Positions 53,501 through 64,000 are shown, numbered from the stretch's first letter. The stretch: 64,000 bases of DNA from JACCXG01 sp963785755 (GCA_963785755.1 CAWAXG010000071.1:585650-649649), one strand, 5' to 3'. Translations and numbers: made by a program. The notes: a model not told the origin generated them from the letters alone.

Positions 53501-55884
53501 CCGCGGCCCCCCTGCAACTCGCGAACGCCGGGTCGGAAGACGGATTCATCGCGAGGATTGGCGAAGGGGGCTCGCCGTCCGACATCGTTCCGCCGGTCAC
53601 CACGGTGTCACTCGCCGGGACCACCGGCCTTGCCGGCTGGTATCGTTCGTCCGTCGTGGTCACGCTGTCGGCCAGCGACGACGACTCGGGCGTGGCGGCG
53701 ACGCATTACCGCGTCAACGGCGGCCCCTTGCAGATCTACACGGGACCGTTCACGGTCGCGGCGCAAGGCGCGACGCTCGTGACCGCGCACTCGACGGATC
53801 TTGCGGGCAACGTCGAGACGCCGGCGGCCCCGACGTCGTTCAGCATCGACAGCGTCGCGCCGGTGGTCGGCATCGCGTCGCCGCGGGCAGTCGAGTATCT
53901 CTTCACGCAGTCCGCGCCGGTGTCGCTCTCGGTCAGCGATACCTCGTCTGGCGTCGCCGGTCCGGCGTCCGTCACGCTCGACGGCCTGCCGTTCGCGGGG
54001 AGCACCGTGGACATGTCGACGCTCGCCCTCGGGCCGCATACGCTCGTGGCGTCCGCGATGGACGTCGCGGGGAATCCTGGCCAGCGCTCGGTGACGTTCC
54101 ACGTCGTCACCGAGCTGGACATCGTGATCGAGGTACCGGCCGAAGTGCCGACGATTCAAGCCGCGATTGACGCCGCGGAGAACGGCTTCACGGTCCTGGT
54201 CGCGCCCGGCACCTACGCGGAGCGGATCAACTTCCGCGGGAAGGCGATCACCGTCAAGAGTGCTGAAGGGCCGGCCGTGACGATCATCGACGGCGGAGGC
54301 CTGGGCCGGGTCGTGACCTTCAACTCCAGCGAGACGCGCGCCGCCGTCCTAAGCGGATTCACGATCCGCAACGGCTTCGATCAACACTCCGGCGCCGGCA
54401 TCCAGATTGGCAGCTCGTCGCCGACGATCCGCGGCAACGTGATCACCGCGAACCGGTCGTGCACCGGCGTCGGGATCCACAGCAGCTTTGGCTCGCCCCG
54501 GATCGAGGGCAACCGCATCACGCGGAACTCGACCGAAACCTGCACCGGCGGCTGGGGGATCGGCATCTACATCGGCGGCGACTCGGCGGCCGAGGTCGTC
54601 GACAACGAGATCACCGAGAACACGTCCATGGGAGCCACGTTCGGCGGCGGCCTCGCGCTCTTTGCCGCTGGTAACGCCGTCGTCAGCGGCAATCTCATCG
54701 CGCGCAACACGACCGAGGGCCCCTGGGGATGCGGGTGGGGCGGCGGCGTCGTCACCGCCAACTTCGTGCAGGCGAAGGTGTTCAACAACGTGATTACCGG
54801 CAACCGCGCGTGCTTCGCCGCCGGGGTCCAGTGGGGCGGTACGACCGGCGTCAACCTGCTGGTGAACAACACCATCGTCGGCAACGAGGCTTCGATCAGG
54901 CACTCGGGCGTGTACGTGTCTGGCTTCGACGCGCGCCAGCAGGTGTTCAACAACATCATCGCGGTCGCGTCCGGTCCGGCGCTGTTCTGTGAAAACGCGG
55001 CGTCGGTGTCGTCGCCCGTGCTGAACTCGAACAACGTGTACAGCGCACAGGATGCGGCCTACGGTGGTACCTGCGCTGACCAGACGGGCATCAACGGCAA
55101 CGTTTCAGCGGATCCTCGGTTCGTGAATGCGGCCGCCGGCGATTACCGTCTGCTCATGGCGTCGCCTTCCATCGACACCGGTAACCCGGCGGCACCGATC
55201 CTTCCGCCGACGGATTTCGCCGGGGGATCGCGGGTCGTGGACGGCGATGGTGACGGCACGCCGCGCGTCGACATGGGAGCGCTCGAACATCGCAATCGCC
55301 TGCCGCTCGCGGATGCCGGACCGGATCAGACTCACGCCGCCGGTCCGCAATGCTCGGTGGACGTGACGCTGAACGGGACCGGATCCGATCCGGATGGAGA
55401 CGCACTGTCCTTTACCTGGACGGGCTCCTTCGGAACCGTTTCGGGTGCATCGCCGTCGCTGACATTGCCGGCGGGCACTCACGTCATCACGCTGACGGTC
55501 ACCGATCCGAACGGCGGCAGCGCATCGGATACGGTCGTGGTCACGGTGGTGGACGATGCGCCTCCCGTCATCGCGTCGATCGACGCGACGCCTTCCGTCC
55601 TTACGAAGGCGAATCACGACATGGTGCCGGTCGTGGTGACGGTCTCGGCCTCAGACGCCTGCGGCGCGAACGTCACCTGCCGGATCACCGACGTCACCAG
55701 CAGCGAGCCGGTCCAGGGCGGCGGTGGCGCGCCGGACTGGCAGGTCACTGGCGACCTGACGCTGCTGCTCCGCGCGGAACGCTCGGGCAGGGGCGACGGC
55801 CGGGTCTACACCATTACCGTCGTCTGCACGGACCTGTCGGGCAACACGACAACGTCCACCGTCTTGGTGACCGTGCCTCGGTAA
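50559..55884 (+). pseudogene. Giant mosaic surface protein (SBBP/Ycf48/PKD), one frameshift
   Basis: Start GTG at 50559; signal peptide (FYTLALVIAFSAPLAH). The order is: a DUF7948-like head, SBBP repeats of the YSTYLGG ... FPTVNAAQP type, Ycf48-like propeller blades (TLYAGTQFEGVFKTTDGGST), further SBBP repeats, an Ig-like block, a right-handed beta-helix domain with NNTIVGN-type turns, and a PKD-like domain (GSDPDGDALSFTWTG) near the end. An extra G at 52799-52800 shifts the frame, so the two parts (to 52832 and from there to 55884) were one protein of about 1775 residues. No sortase signal or type IX signal is seen. Confidence 0.82.
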
Positions 55885-56004
55885 ACGCGCGACGGCGGCT
55901 CCCGGCGGGCTTGAATCTCGCCGGGAGCGTGTCTGATTCGAATCAGCGGTTAGAGGGAAGGAGCGGACGGACCAGGCCCTCTTTTTCCGCCTCAGCGCTC
56001 GGGT
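55885..56004. other. Short gap after the mosaic protein
   Basis: About 120 bases with no gene evident; a possible terminator region for two convergent genes. Confidence 0.4.
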
Positions 56005-56409
56005 TCACCAGCGAGGGCCGCTCGCACGCGGCGGCGGGACAGGGTCAATAGGATCCGGCCAGTACACGCGGGACAGGTAATGCAGCGCGATACTCGCGCC
56101 CCAGCGGTTGGGCGTCGTCCAGATCCCCAGCGCCACCAACGCCGCCAGCATCGTCAGGCCCAGCACTGGATGCGAGCGAACCACTCCGAAATAGATCACG
56201 ACGATCATCGCTCCAATGGGCAGCCGGTCGCCGATGATGGTGAAAGCCCACGTATCACCGGGATTCCGTGCGAAGACCAGGCCGCAGACTGAACAGCGTT
56301 CGAAAAAGGACCATCCGGAAAACAGTCGTCCCTCGCCGCAGTGCGGGCAGCGCTTGCGCAGTCCGCGCCACAGGGCGGTGCCGATCAGTTTCGAGCGGGA
56401 AGGCTTCAT
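56005..56409 (-). CDS. DUF983 family membrane protein
   Basis: A 134-residue protein: a CxxC zinc-ribbon-like start (RCPHCGEGRLFSGWSFFERC followed by SVCGL), then RNPGDTWAFTIIGDRLPIGA and two membrane segments (MIVVIYFGVV and LTMLAALVALGIW). This is the DUF983 family pattern; function unknown. It is convergent with the mosaic protein. Confidence 0.85.
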   Translation of the reverse strand: MKPSRSKLIGTALWRGLRKRCPHCGEGRLFSGWSFFERCSVCGLVFARNPGDTWAFTIIGDRLPIGAMIVVIYFGVVRSHPVLGLTMLAALVALGIWTTPNRWGASIALHYLSRVYWPDPIDPVPPPRASGPRW

Positions 56410-56486
56410 CCTGTCGTTCTGACTGGTCCGAGTTCACGCCCTGATCGATTTGAAAACGGGCCATCGAGTCGAACGGGTCCGGCTGC

Positions 56487-56708
56487 CTAGTGCATCACCT
56501 TCTGCACCATCACGGCGCAATAGGCGAAGTACGCCACGACAAGGAGGATCGCCACGACTCCCCAGAAGCGCCACGCATTGCTGGGTGCAGGCTGAACGGG
56601 TTGAACAGGCAGGGCATGCGAGACTCCAGTCTTCCGGTCACGCCCGCAGTGTGGGCAAACGGTGGCGGCGCCGTCCACCTCCAGTGCGCAATATGGGCAC
56701 AGCTTCAT
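56487..56708 (-). CDS. Small zinc-ribbon membrane protein
   Basis: A 73-residue protein with a zinc ribbon CPYCALEVDGAATVCPHCGR at the N-terminus, a short linker and a C-terminal membrane segment (WRFWGVVAILLVVAYFAYCA). No known function. It lies 77 bases upstream of the DUF983 gene on the same strand and may share its transcript. Confidence 0.75.
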   Translation of the reverse strand: MKLCPYCALEVDGAATVCPHCGRDRKTGVSHALPVQPVQPAPSNAWRFWGVVAILLVVAYFAYCAVMVQKVMH

Positions 56709-56881
56709 AGACGAAGTCTCGATGCAGTCGTGCGAGACGACAACCTTTGAGCCGAGCGGGTTCTCTCGACGATCCAGAACTGGCCGATCGGGGATAAGAA
56801 CGCTGTGTCGTATTTAACGCTGTTCCGTCGGCAGTGACTTGAAGCCAGACAGCCCGTCGTGAAACTGTCGGATCGACAGGA

Positions 56882-57347
56882 TCAATGTGGCGAGAGGTCT
56901 ACGCAGATCTCACCGGTGACATTCTCTTCGAACCTGCCGGTGGCGAGATCCTGGATGCCATTGATCGAGAGAATGCCGGTCGCGCCCTCGAGCTTTCCAG
57001 TCGCATCGGTCACCAGACCTGAGGCGCTGAAGGCACCGGTGACGACGTCGAAGGTACCGATCACAGTCACCGTAAGAGTTGCGCGGTTCGCCGTGAACGT
57101 CACAGGGCCCTCGAAGGACGCCAACGTGCCGGACACACCGGTGATGATGAACTGAGCTGCGGTTGTTCCCTCGAGCAACCCGCCGCCGGTGATCTGCGCC
57201 TCAGTCGCACCGCCACCGAGGTCCTGTCCTACACCCCGAGCGTTGATCTTGTGACAAGACGACGTCGGCGCGCGCGTTACCCGTCATCATCGCACTGGCC
57301 GTCAGAACGATCGTTGCAAGTCGACGGAAGGTTTGCACTGCTGACAT
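56882..57347 (-). pseudogene. Secreted hypothetical protein, frameshifted
   Basis: The start at 57347 gives a signal peptide (MSAVQTFRRLATIVLTASAM, cleaved after ARA). An extra base near 57236-57245 shifts the frame from LSQDQ to ARGVGQDLGGGATEAQITGG, continuing LLEGTTAAQFIITGVSGTLA to the end CVDLSPH. The glycine-rich mature part looks like a small secreted protein with no known domain. Confidence 0.6.
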
Positions 57348-57604
57348 GTGGCACCACCTGAGCTGTTTCTCGGTCACTCCGTGGCGGAGCGCGGGCCATC
57401 ATCGCACAGCCGCGACAGGGAGCAGGCGTCCCGAAGACGTCGCCGCGCGCAAGCGGCGGCGCGGTCGCGCGCGTGTGCCAGCTATTGAAGAAGCTCGATC
57501 GAATTCATTGTGGTGTTCAGCGCGCCGTCGGGGACCTTCCGACGCGGATGTCCGCCTCTGCTAAGATTCCCACTCGTATGCGTCGACGATGCGCGGAGGA
57601 TCGA
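57348..57604. other. Gap without a recognisable gene
   Basis: No coherent frame or repeat tract seen in 257 bases between the divergent secreted protein and the DUF2911 gene. Confidence 0.4.
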
Positions 57605-58282
57605 ATGAAGGTGCCGGAGCGGCTGATGCAGCTGATCGTTTTCGTGGGCCTGTCGTCGCTGGTCGCGATCTCGCTCGCGGCACAGCAGCCGCAGAGCCGG
57701 CCGTTGAGCCCGGACGGCGTGGCGTCAGCGCAGGTCCTCGGAAAGTGGGCGAAGTCAGAGAAGCAGACCTACACGATGGGCGGCGAACGCTATCAGGACG
57801 GGAAGTGGATCGACATTTTATATGGCCGTCCGCTGCTTCGCGGCCGCGAGGCGTTTCCCGGGACCGGCGCCGACTACGGCAAGGCGACGCTGGGTCCTGA
57901 TGCGCAGGTGTGGCGCGCGGGCGCCAACCTCACCACCAGGCTCAGGACCGAAGTGCCGCTCTCGATCGGGGGAAAGACGATCGCCGCGGGCGAGTACACG
58001 CTGTTCATCGATCTGAAGGCGCCGACCGAGTGGACGTTCATCGTCTCGAGCTGGCCCGCTCAAGCGAAGTACGACCCAAAGAACAAGGAGGCCTTGTACG
58101 GCGCGTTCAACTACACGCCCGATCGGGATGTCGTGCGAGCGCCGATGAAGGTCGAATCCCTGCTATACCGCGTAGAGCAGTTGACCTGGCAGTTCGTCGA
58201 CATGACGAACGACAGCGGCCGTATGGCCGTGATGTGGGATCGGTCGATGGCGTCGGTCGGCTTCAAGGTCGCGCAGAATTAG
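57605..58282 (+). CDS. DUF2911 domain-containing exported protein
   Basis: A 225-residue protein with signal peptide (LMQLIVFVGLSSLVAISLAA) and the DUF2911 pattern ILYGRPLLRGREAF, VWRAGANLTTRLRTEVPLSI, AGEYTLFIDL and WTFIVSSWPAQAKYDPKNK. Function unknown; found mainly in Bacteroidetes and Acidobacteria. The ATG at 57605 is used. Composite repeat C begins right at its stop codon. Confidence 0.88.
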   Translation: MKVPERLMQLIVFVGLSSLVAISLAAQQPQSRPLSPDGVASAQVLGKWAKSEKQTYTMGGERYQDGKWIDILYGRPLLRGREAFPGTGADYGKATLGPDAQVWRAGANLTTRLRTEVPLSIGGKTIAAGEYTLFIDLKAPTEWTFIVSSWPAQAKYDPKNKEALYGAFNYTPDRDVVRAPMKVESLLYRVEQLTWQFVDMTNDSGRMAVMWDRSMASVGFKVAQN

Positions 58283-58395
58283 CGAGGCTGCGCCTCAGAC
58301 CAACGAGGCTCCGCCTCGCTATCGCTAGGCCACGTTCTTGATAACGCCCCGCTGACGCGGGGACGGTCTTGACCCAAGAAAACCTGACTCGTTGG
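58281..58395. repeat. Composite REP-like element, copy C
   Basis: The module AGCGAGGCTGCGCCTCAGA plus CGAGGCTCCGCCTCGCTATC (58281-58327) is followed by TTGATAACGCCCCGCTGACG, CGGGGACGGTCTTGACCC and AACCTGACTCG. The order of the two modules matches copy B read on the minus strand, indicating a single composite unit. The right arm (GGTCAAGGCC) is missing, so this copy is truncated. Confidence 0.85.
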
Positions 58396-58464
58396 GACAA
58401 GTTCGAGGGGTCAGAGACATATGCCGCTCCACTCACCTGACGGTTCAGGCGAAGGAGGCTGCCG

Positions 58465-59747
58465 ATGACGGCGTCGATGTTCGTTCGCGATCTGAATCGG
58501 CGCCGTTTCAACGGCGAACTCGCGGCGGCGACGGTCGAGCGTCTCGAGGCGCTGCCGGACCGCGAAGACGCGCGCGCGTTCCTGGAGCGCGGTGCCACGT
58601 TGATGCAGCGGGCCCGGATGCCGGCGCAGGACTTTTCGCCTTTTCAGGCCGAGTTGTTCGCCTCGGTCGCATCACACCTGCTGCCGGGCTGCTGGGGAGG
58701 ACGCGTCCCGCCGATCACGCTGGCCGGTCGGCACGCACGGATCGACCAACTGGTGAGGAAGATCCATGGAGAGAGCGGTCGACTGCTGGACATTGCCTGC
58801 GGGTTCCCGCCACTCACTACGATCGACAGTTCCTCCGCGCTCCGTGCGTGGGACGTTGTCGGCGTCGATCGATCGCTTCCCGAGTATTTCGTCCATGACC
58901 AGGACGGCAACTACTGCCTGTACGACGAACGGGGCCACGCATTGTATTTCCAGCCGCTGATTCCTACGAAGGACAGCTGGGAGGCACTCCTCGGCGACGC
59001 CGAGTCGAGTGCCAAACGGTTCGAGGCGCTGCTCGCAGAGCTGTTGCGACAGCGAGGCTCCGGCTCTGATGCACCGCTGAACGTGGAGCACGACGGGTGC
59101 AGGCTGTCCGTCCATCCCGTTCACGATTACGAGTGGCCCAATCTGCGTTTCCTGCGGTCCGATCTCGAGTCGCTGGTCGCGGAGCCCGCGGATGTCGTGC
59201 GGTGTTTCAACATGCTGATGTACTTCGACGAGCAGTTCCGGCAGCTTGCGATGGAGCGTTTCGCCGCCCTCTTGCGAGACGGGGAGGGCTCGTCTGCGGC
59301 ACCGACTGGGCCTGGACGACGGAAGCGCGATACAGCACCTACGTGAAGCGCGATGGCACGATGGTGCCCGTGGAATTCGCCTTCAGTCTCGATAACCTGA
59401 CTCCGATCGGCGTCGCGACGTGGTACACGCTGCACGCCGACGAACGCGAGGCGAACCTGCTCGCCGAACTCTGTGCCGCCCTTCGTGCCGACGCCGGTTT
59501 CAGTGCGGCATTCGCCGACATCAACGACCGCCTGCGAGCGAAGCACGGCCTGTGTCCTCGCCTGCCGGATGGGTACTTCAGCGACTCGCTGCCCGCGGAG
59601 AATCCAGCGGCGATGTGGCACATCGCCGGGGACTATTCGGTCGAGCTCGACGAAGCGCTCGCGCAGCAGGCATGCCGCGTGCTCGCGCGGGCGGGCCGCG
59701 ACGCTCGCGTCAACGAGATCGGGCACGTGGCGGTGGCGATTAGTTAA
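58465..59747 (+). pseudogene. SAM-dependent methyltransferase-like protein, frameshifted
   Basis: The first frame runs to LLRDGE and the second from GLVCGTDWAWTTEARYSTYV; one base is missing in the G-rich stretch 59281-59287. The fold shows LLDIACGFPP and WDVVGVDRSLPEY in the SAM region and CFNMLMYFDEQFRQLAMERF, resembling CheR-type or plant-type methyltransferases. Target unknown. It follows repeat copy C by about 70 bases. Confidence 0.7.
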
Positions 59748-60235
59748 GTTAGGCATACGGTGCACGCGCCATGCGGACGGCGCGGCTGCACCGGCGTTAT
59801 TGGCCGGCACGCTTCCCGGTCTTGTACCTGCAATGACGACGTTGGGCATGCTGTGAGCCGTCGGGGCGCCTAACACGGTCCGCAGTCACGGGCGATACCG
59901 GCCGGACTGCGAAGGATGGTTCCCGCGACGACGGGCGTTTGCCGATGAACGCGATCAATCAGGATGCAGGCCGGAACCATGACTGCGACACACGACGACG
60001 ATCCCCGCGAGCGTGACGATCCTGCGCTCGCGGTCGCTACGCAGATCGCGACTCGTCGCGACGCCGCTCCAGATCACGTAGCCGAGTGACGAGGGGTGAC
60101 GACGACGGCAGCGAATGCGCTCATTCTGCCGGCTGGGGTTCGAGGGATGCGCCGTCCTCGCGGCTCACGGACCAGGTCCCATGCTATTATCGAGTGTTCC
60201 GCCGACGCGGCCGGAGCGTTCGATCACTCTCCTGC
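59748..60235. other. Gap upstream of tRNA-Glu
   Basis: About 490 bases without a convincing gene. A TATTAT at 60185-60190 could be the tRNA promoter -10 box. Confidence 0.5.
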
Positions 60236-60308
60236 GTCCCCATCGTCCAGAGGCCTAGGACGTGGCCCTTTCAAGGCCAAAACACGGGTTCGAATCCCGT
60301 TGGGGACG
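60236..60308 (+). tRNA. tRNA-Glu (anticodon TTC)
   Basis: A 73-base cloverleaf: acceptor stem GTCCCCA/TGGGGAC with discriminator G, D-arm with CCAGAGGCCTAGGA, anticodon stem TGGCC/GGCCA around loop CTTTCAA (anticodon TTC), and T-arm CGGGTTCGAATCCCG. The CCA end is not encoded. The 3' part is overlapped on the other strand by the last codons of a recombinase pseudogene. Confidence 0.95.
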
Positions 60309-62009
60309 TCCATTCTGTGGCCTCACGTGCTCGGTGAGCCGCCGCAGCATCGGCCCCATCCCCGCGAGCAGTCGCCACCAGGATCCTTCGCCCACAAATC
60401 GCAGATACGGGCCTTCCGCGTCCTCCCCGGGCGGTCGACGACTAACCGCCCTTCGATCAGCCGCCGGAGGAGCTGCTGGCCCTGGTCCGCAGGCCCTCGC
60501 AAGAGCGTGCGCCATCGCCGAGCCCGCTCGGTGAGTCTGCAGCCAGCAGCGCCAGCTCCGCAGCCGTCTCGACACCGATGACTGATGTGTTCGAGCGACG
60601 CTCAGTTCCGCGCGTCGCGCATCGCGATCGGATGCGGCGAGCAACCGCCCTAGCTCGCCCCCGGCGAGGCCTTCCGGAGTCGCACCAGCTGCGCGTCGAC
60701 GCTCGCGGGTTCCCGCTGCAGCGCCGTGGTCCGCTCCGCATCGCGCACCGCGTCGGCCTGCGCAACTCAGCGATCGCGGCCGCGACGATATCCTGGACCG
60801 TGGTCGGATCGAGCATCGTGGCCTCGAGGACCAGGACCGCGTCCTCGGCGTCGCGCGCCGGCATCCCACGTCGTCGCTACAGACCGCGCCGCCCTCGCGG
60901 GCACGCGCGCTGCAGCCGCACAAGCACCCGCGGCTCCTGTTCTTTGGTCGACGCGAGCGTCGTGCGGCTCCAGCGTCGCGCTATACTGCGCGCATGCGAG
61001 CAGGCCGTGAACAGATGCTTGACGATGCCGATGCCGGGGGTCGGCCAGCACGAGCTGTCCGTTCGCTCGGCGCCAGCGTCGCCGCTATGGCCGCGAGTCG
61101 GCGCGCGCGGCCTCCCGTCCTCCTCACCGACGATGCGGAGCGAAGGAACGGCACGCAGCCACTCGGCCTCGGGCCGGCTTGTTGCGTTTCTTGCCCACTG
61201 ATCGCGTTTCCGCGTGCGAGTTCGACCAGCTGCCCCGGGACACCCCGGTAGAGGACGCGGCATCTGAGGACGAAGCCGCCTGGCCGGCCCTGCTGATTAC
61301 GCGGGACCGGGCTCCCTCGGCGTTCAGCGTTGCCGCGATGCGTTTCAGCCGAACGCCGTCGGCGCACATTTGAAGCATGCGGCGTACGACTTCGGCCTCA
61401 TCGTCGCGGCATCCGCCGTTCGACGTGCGATCGAATCGGGCGTACCGCTCGCGTCGATGCTGCCGGTCAGCACGTCGACGCTGTCGAAGCGAAACACGCG
61501 GCCGCTGGTCAGATGCCCCGCGCGCGCGATGCGGACGTGCGAGTCGTGCGTGCGCCGCGTCGACCCTCCGCGCGCTCCAGCGCGGCGCCGAAGTCGCCTG
61601 CGCCTGGACGAGGAAGACCGCGGTCGGCGTGTCCAGGTCGACGGCGCGATCGTCGTGGGTAGGTATAGACCTGGACGCCGGCTCTCGGAGCAGAAGTCGC
61701 TTCAGCACCATCGCCGTCCTGGATCTGCTCGCGGCCGATCCGATCAGGGTCGCTAACGATCACAGCGCTGAACGTGATGCGCCTCTGCTTCTGCGCGTCT
61801 TGGGCCGAGTCGAGCACGCATCAAACCGGGTCGGTTCTCGAACTCCGCCCCGGAATACCGTCATCGACGTAGACGTGATTGTCCGCAGCAGTCCACCCCT
61901 TGCGCTCGGCGTGCCGCCGCGCATGGTCCGACCTGCTGTGTGACCGACTCCCGCTGATCGGCGACGCCGTTTTCGCGGTGCTCTTGCGGGCGTAGATGGC
62001 GGCCATCAC
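60255..62009 (-). pseudogene. Serine recombinase, heavily frameshifted
   Basis: Fragments in all three minus frames reassemble a large serine recombinase: AAIYARKST at the start (62009), ENGVADQRESVTQQV, DHARRHAERKGWTAADNHVY plus VDDGIPG, RITFSAVIVSDPDRIGREQI, RAGHLTSGRVFRFDSVDV, EAEVVRRMLQMCADG with RIAATLNAEG, KRDQWARNATSRPEAEWLR, and the end YLRFVGEGSWWRLLAG with GRPQRDSNPCFGLERATS. At least six shifts are needed. The last 54 bases lie antisense in tRNA-Glu, suggesting that the element was integrated at that tRNA. Confidence 0.75.
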
Positions 62010-63755
62010 GGCCGTCCTCCGCCAGGAACGAGCCGAAGCAAGAACGCGCCGATCGCCGTGGAAACGGAGACCGCGATCGTGATAAGCGCATTGCGGTTGG
62101 CCCGGTGCTGACGGTCTTGCTCATCGTCGAGCTGAGCGAAGCCGCCAGCATCGGAAAGTTGACGAGTCCTTGTCCTGGCCCGCAATCGGCTAACAATGCG
62201 ACGCGAACTTGATGCCTTCGGCCTCGGCTCCCTTAACCCGAACCTGCCATCCAGATCGTGGTAAGACGCCCGAAGAGGATGTGCGGGTCGTCGCCGAGCG
62301 TGCGCGCTATCCCTCGATGTCGATCGGACGAGGATCTTGCTCTGGCGGTCCGTCGCGTCGTGAATGAAATATGTCGCGGTAGCGGTACGTAATCGGCCCC
62401 GAGCACTCGGCGTCGGTGGGGAGCCTCTTGCGCCTCCATCGTGAACGCCTCCGTTCTGCGCGTGGCGCGCCGCAGCGGGCGCCGGAGACCCGCAGTAATG
62501 CGGTCCAGGTTCCGTTGAGTCGGAGGGGGCGGTGCGAGACGAGGCATCGGGTTCGAACGGACTGCGCATGACGGGGCCTCTGATCGCCTAGGGAGGCCGG
62601 CGGGTCTGCGTGCGAGAATGCCCGCAGGCTCATCGGCCAGATGCAGCTGGCTGACTGCTCAGGACCGCTCGCGGGCGCTCGCCCGCTGGCGGTCCGTCTT
62701 TGTTTTCGGCAGGGCGCCTAGCTGCTCGAGCCAGGCCCGAAGCGCCGGTCGGATCTGTTCCGAGTACGGCGTGCTGGACGCTCACGCACGCGGTCGATCG
62801 CGGCGGCGGATCGTCGTCGATCCGAAGGCTTTCAGCGGGTTGGCCATGACGGTCCGACAACCATAACACGTTATACCGCGCCGCAAAGCGCGATCCGACT
62901 TTCGCCCCGGCCACACGGTGCGAGTCCCACCGGAAGCGAACCCGTGTGGCCCGGTCCTATCGTCGGTACCCCTGGGCGTCGACTAGTCGTAGCACAGATG
63001 TCCGTGATGCCGATGCGGCGATGCGCCACATGTCAACCACACCCACACGCCGCAAACTTCCTTCGAGACGAACCCGTCACATCAAAGGCCACGAGTGTTC
63101 GCACTGTCCACCGTCGCTCGAGAGCTCGACGGAGCCATCGGGACTTGCACCGAGCGCATCCTATGACCCCCTGGATCGAACTGGACGTGTTCTTGCAACG
63201 ACCTCGCTGAAAGCTGAAGTTCCGGCTGTCAGACGTCTGAACAGTTTCATAGAACGGTGACTCTTCTGTGCCGCGGGGCAAAAAGTGGCCGAGGAACTAC
63301 GACTCGCCTCAGCTTCGCACGCAGTGTCGGGGTCCATCGCTGCGTGCGAGGGTTTGCGAAAGACCTTGAGATGCGTCGCGATCGAAGCCATGATTCGCGC
63401 AGCGATGAATTGTCCATATGTTCCGGTGCCGCGTACTGGGCGCTGTGTAAAATTCGGAGAATGTAAAACGTGACAGTCGTCTAAAACACCGGGGCCTCGT
63501 GTTCGTGCCGGCGACCCCATGGTTGACGAGCACGCCTTCGTCCGAAGTGCGGACTGCGCGGACCACGGATGCGCCGCTCCCAGGCTCGTTCATCCCCCAA
63601 GCCGGGCCATCGATCAGGACGGTTCAATTTGGTGGTTTGACGAAGGCGCAACGGCAGGCGGAATGATCTGAAGAAGCGGCAAAAGCGCGAAGCCCGGAGG
63701 TTGGGAGTTCCTCGGCTATCAGACCGGTTTTTTGGGCGGCATCCTTTACTACCAT
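62010..63755. other. Degraded region
   Basis: About 1.7 kb upstream of the recombinase remnant with no gene that I can support. Traces such as GPITYRYRDIFHSRRDG and ANRNALITIAVSVSTAIGAF on the minus strand look like scraps of former genes, broken by shifts. No tRNA or clear repeat found. Confidence 0.5.
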
Positions 63756-64000
63756 GTGCCGCCTACAGTTCTGTTAAGAGAACGGCGTCGGAGGCGACTC
63801 ATAACTCTCGCGGTCGTCGCTGGAATCGGTCTGTTCCTTTCTCTTCCGTTAATCGGTCTGTTCTTCATAGTCCCAATCCCCGAAACCTCACAATCCACTC
63901 ACGCGTCACAACCGTTAACTCGCACCGAAGTCGACCGAGGCGCCGTTGCGGTCGTGGCGCCCGCGCTGAGCGGAAATAAGCTGCATGTCACCGGGGCGGA
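63756..64000 (+). CDS. Partial membrane protein at the right edge
   Basis: From a GTG at 63756 the frame stays open to the end of the window: VPPTVLLRERRRRRLITLAV, then a hydrophobic segment VAGIGLFLSLPLIGLFFIVP, then a hydrophilic region (TSQSTHASQPLTRTEVDRGA). The arginine-rich stretch before the membrane segment fits a type II signal anchor. The frame is open further upstream, so the start is uncertain. Family not recognisable. Confidence 0.5.
   Translation, partial: MPPTVLLRERRRRRLITLAVVAGIGLFLSLPLIGLFFIVPIPETSQSTHASQPLTRTEVDRGAVAVVAPALSGNKLHVTGA

Noticed and set aside
60255..60330. Protein ending DSNPCFGLERATS as a real functional domain
   Set aside because: This segment is the antisense reading of tRNA-Glu; similar spurious ends are common next to tRNAs.
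63309..63593. Minus-strand frame starting MNEPGSGASVVRAVRTS
   Set aside because: Composition is mildly protein-like, but there is no motif, no start signal and the area is degraded.

Overview
The window is GC-rich, densely coded bacterial chromosome. The gene set suggests an Acidobacteriota member, most likely near Vicinamibacteria: a Ser/Thr kinase fused to a TolB-like propeller, SBBP/Ycf48 propeller proteins, several Gfo/Idh/MocA oxidoreductases with TAT leaders, ThuA, NIPSNAP, DUF2911, DUF4342, PadR with a membrane partner, and a class D sortase. This placement rests on gene content only; no marker phylogeny was possible. One tRNA (Glu) is visible, and there is no rRNA or CRISPR.

Layout. 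0.2-3.5 kb (minus): a translationally coupled lipid-modification operon (CFA-synthase-like methyltransferase, geranylgeranyl-reductase-like flavoprotein, ferredoxin-reductase-like protein). 3.8-9.7 kb: DUF4342, FtsB-like, CutA, a cystathionine gamma-synthase/lyase, a SpoIIE-type phosphatase, and RNase III fused to DUF2007. 9.7-14.2 kb (minus): hutH-hutU plus a coupled ATPase, divergent from purA. 15.5-24 kb: PilZ protein, ROK kinase, YtxJ bacilliredoxin, HemQ/Cld-family protein, nucleotidyltransferase, BlaI/M56 pair, HI0933 flavoprotein and a response regulator. 24-34.6 kb: remnant of a VWA protein coupled to a sortase, VOC dioxygenase-like protein, sulfatase, MA-type peptidase, GT39, PadR and a decayed membrane partner, and a propeller protein. 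34.6-46.6 kb: glycogen synthase, two Gfo/Idh proteins, SDR, NIPSNAP, ThuA, CBM9-like protein, PIG-L deacetylase, MGT-type glycosyltransferase and a TPR protein. 46.9-59.7 kb: kinase remnant and kinase, SRPBCC protein, a giant mosaic surface protein, DUF983, zinc ribbon, DUF2911 and a methyltransferase. 60.2-63.7 kb: tRNA-Glu followed by a shattered serine recombinase and degraded DNA. A membrane protein runs off the right edge.

Two things stand out beyond the genes. First, many intergenic gaps are filled by degenerate tracts of one short word (GTTCA, GATC, CACGAAG, ACAACGGAA, CAACTTCC and others) laid out as two oppositely oriented arms, so that unrelated words build the same long imperfect hairpin. 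These tracts abut or contain start and stop codons. At least two further palindromic element families (a composite REP-like element in three copies and a large hairpin in two) are also present. Second, from about 24 kb rightwards nearly every large accessory gene carries a single-base frameshift, mostly +1, whereas the first 24 kb shows none; this is either active decay or assembly error. Many genes also have a -10-like box only 6-12 bases upstream of the start codon, suggesting leaderless transcription.
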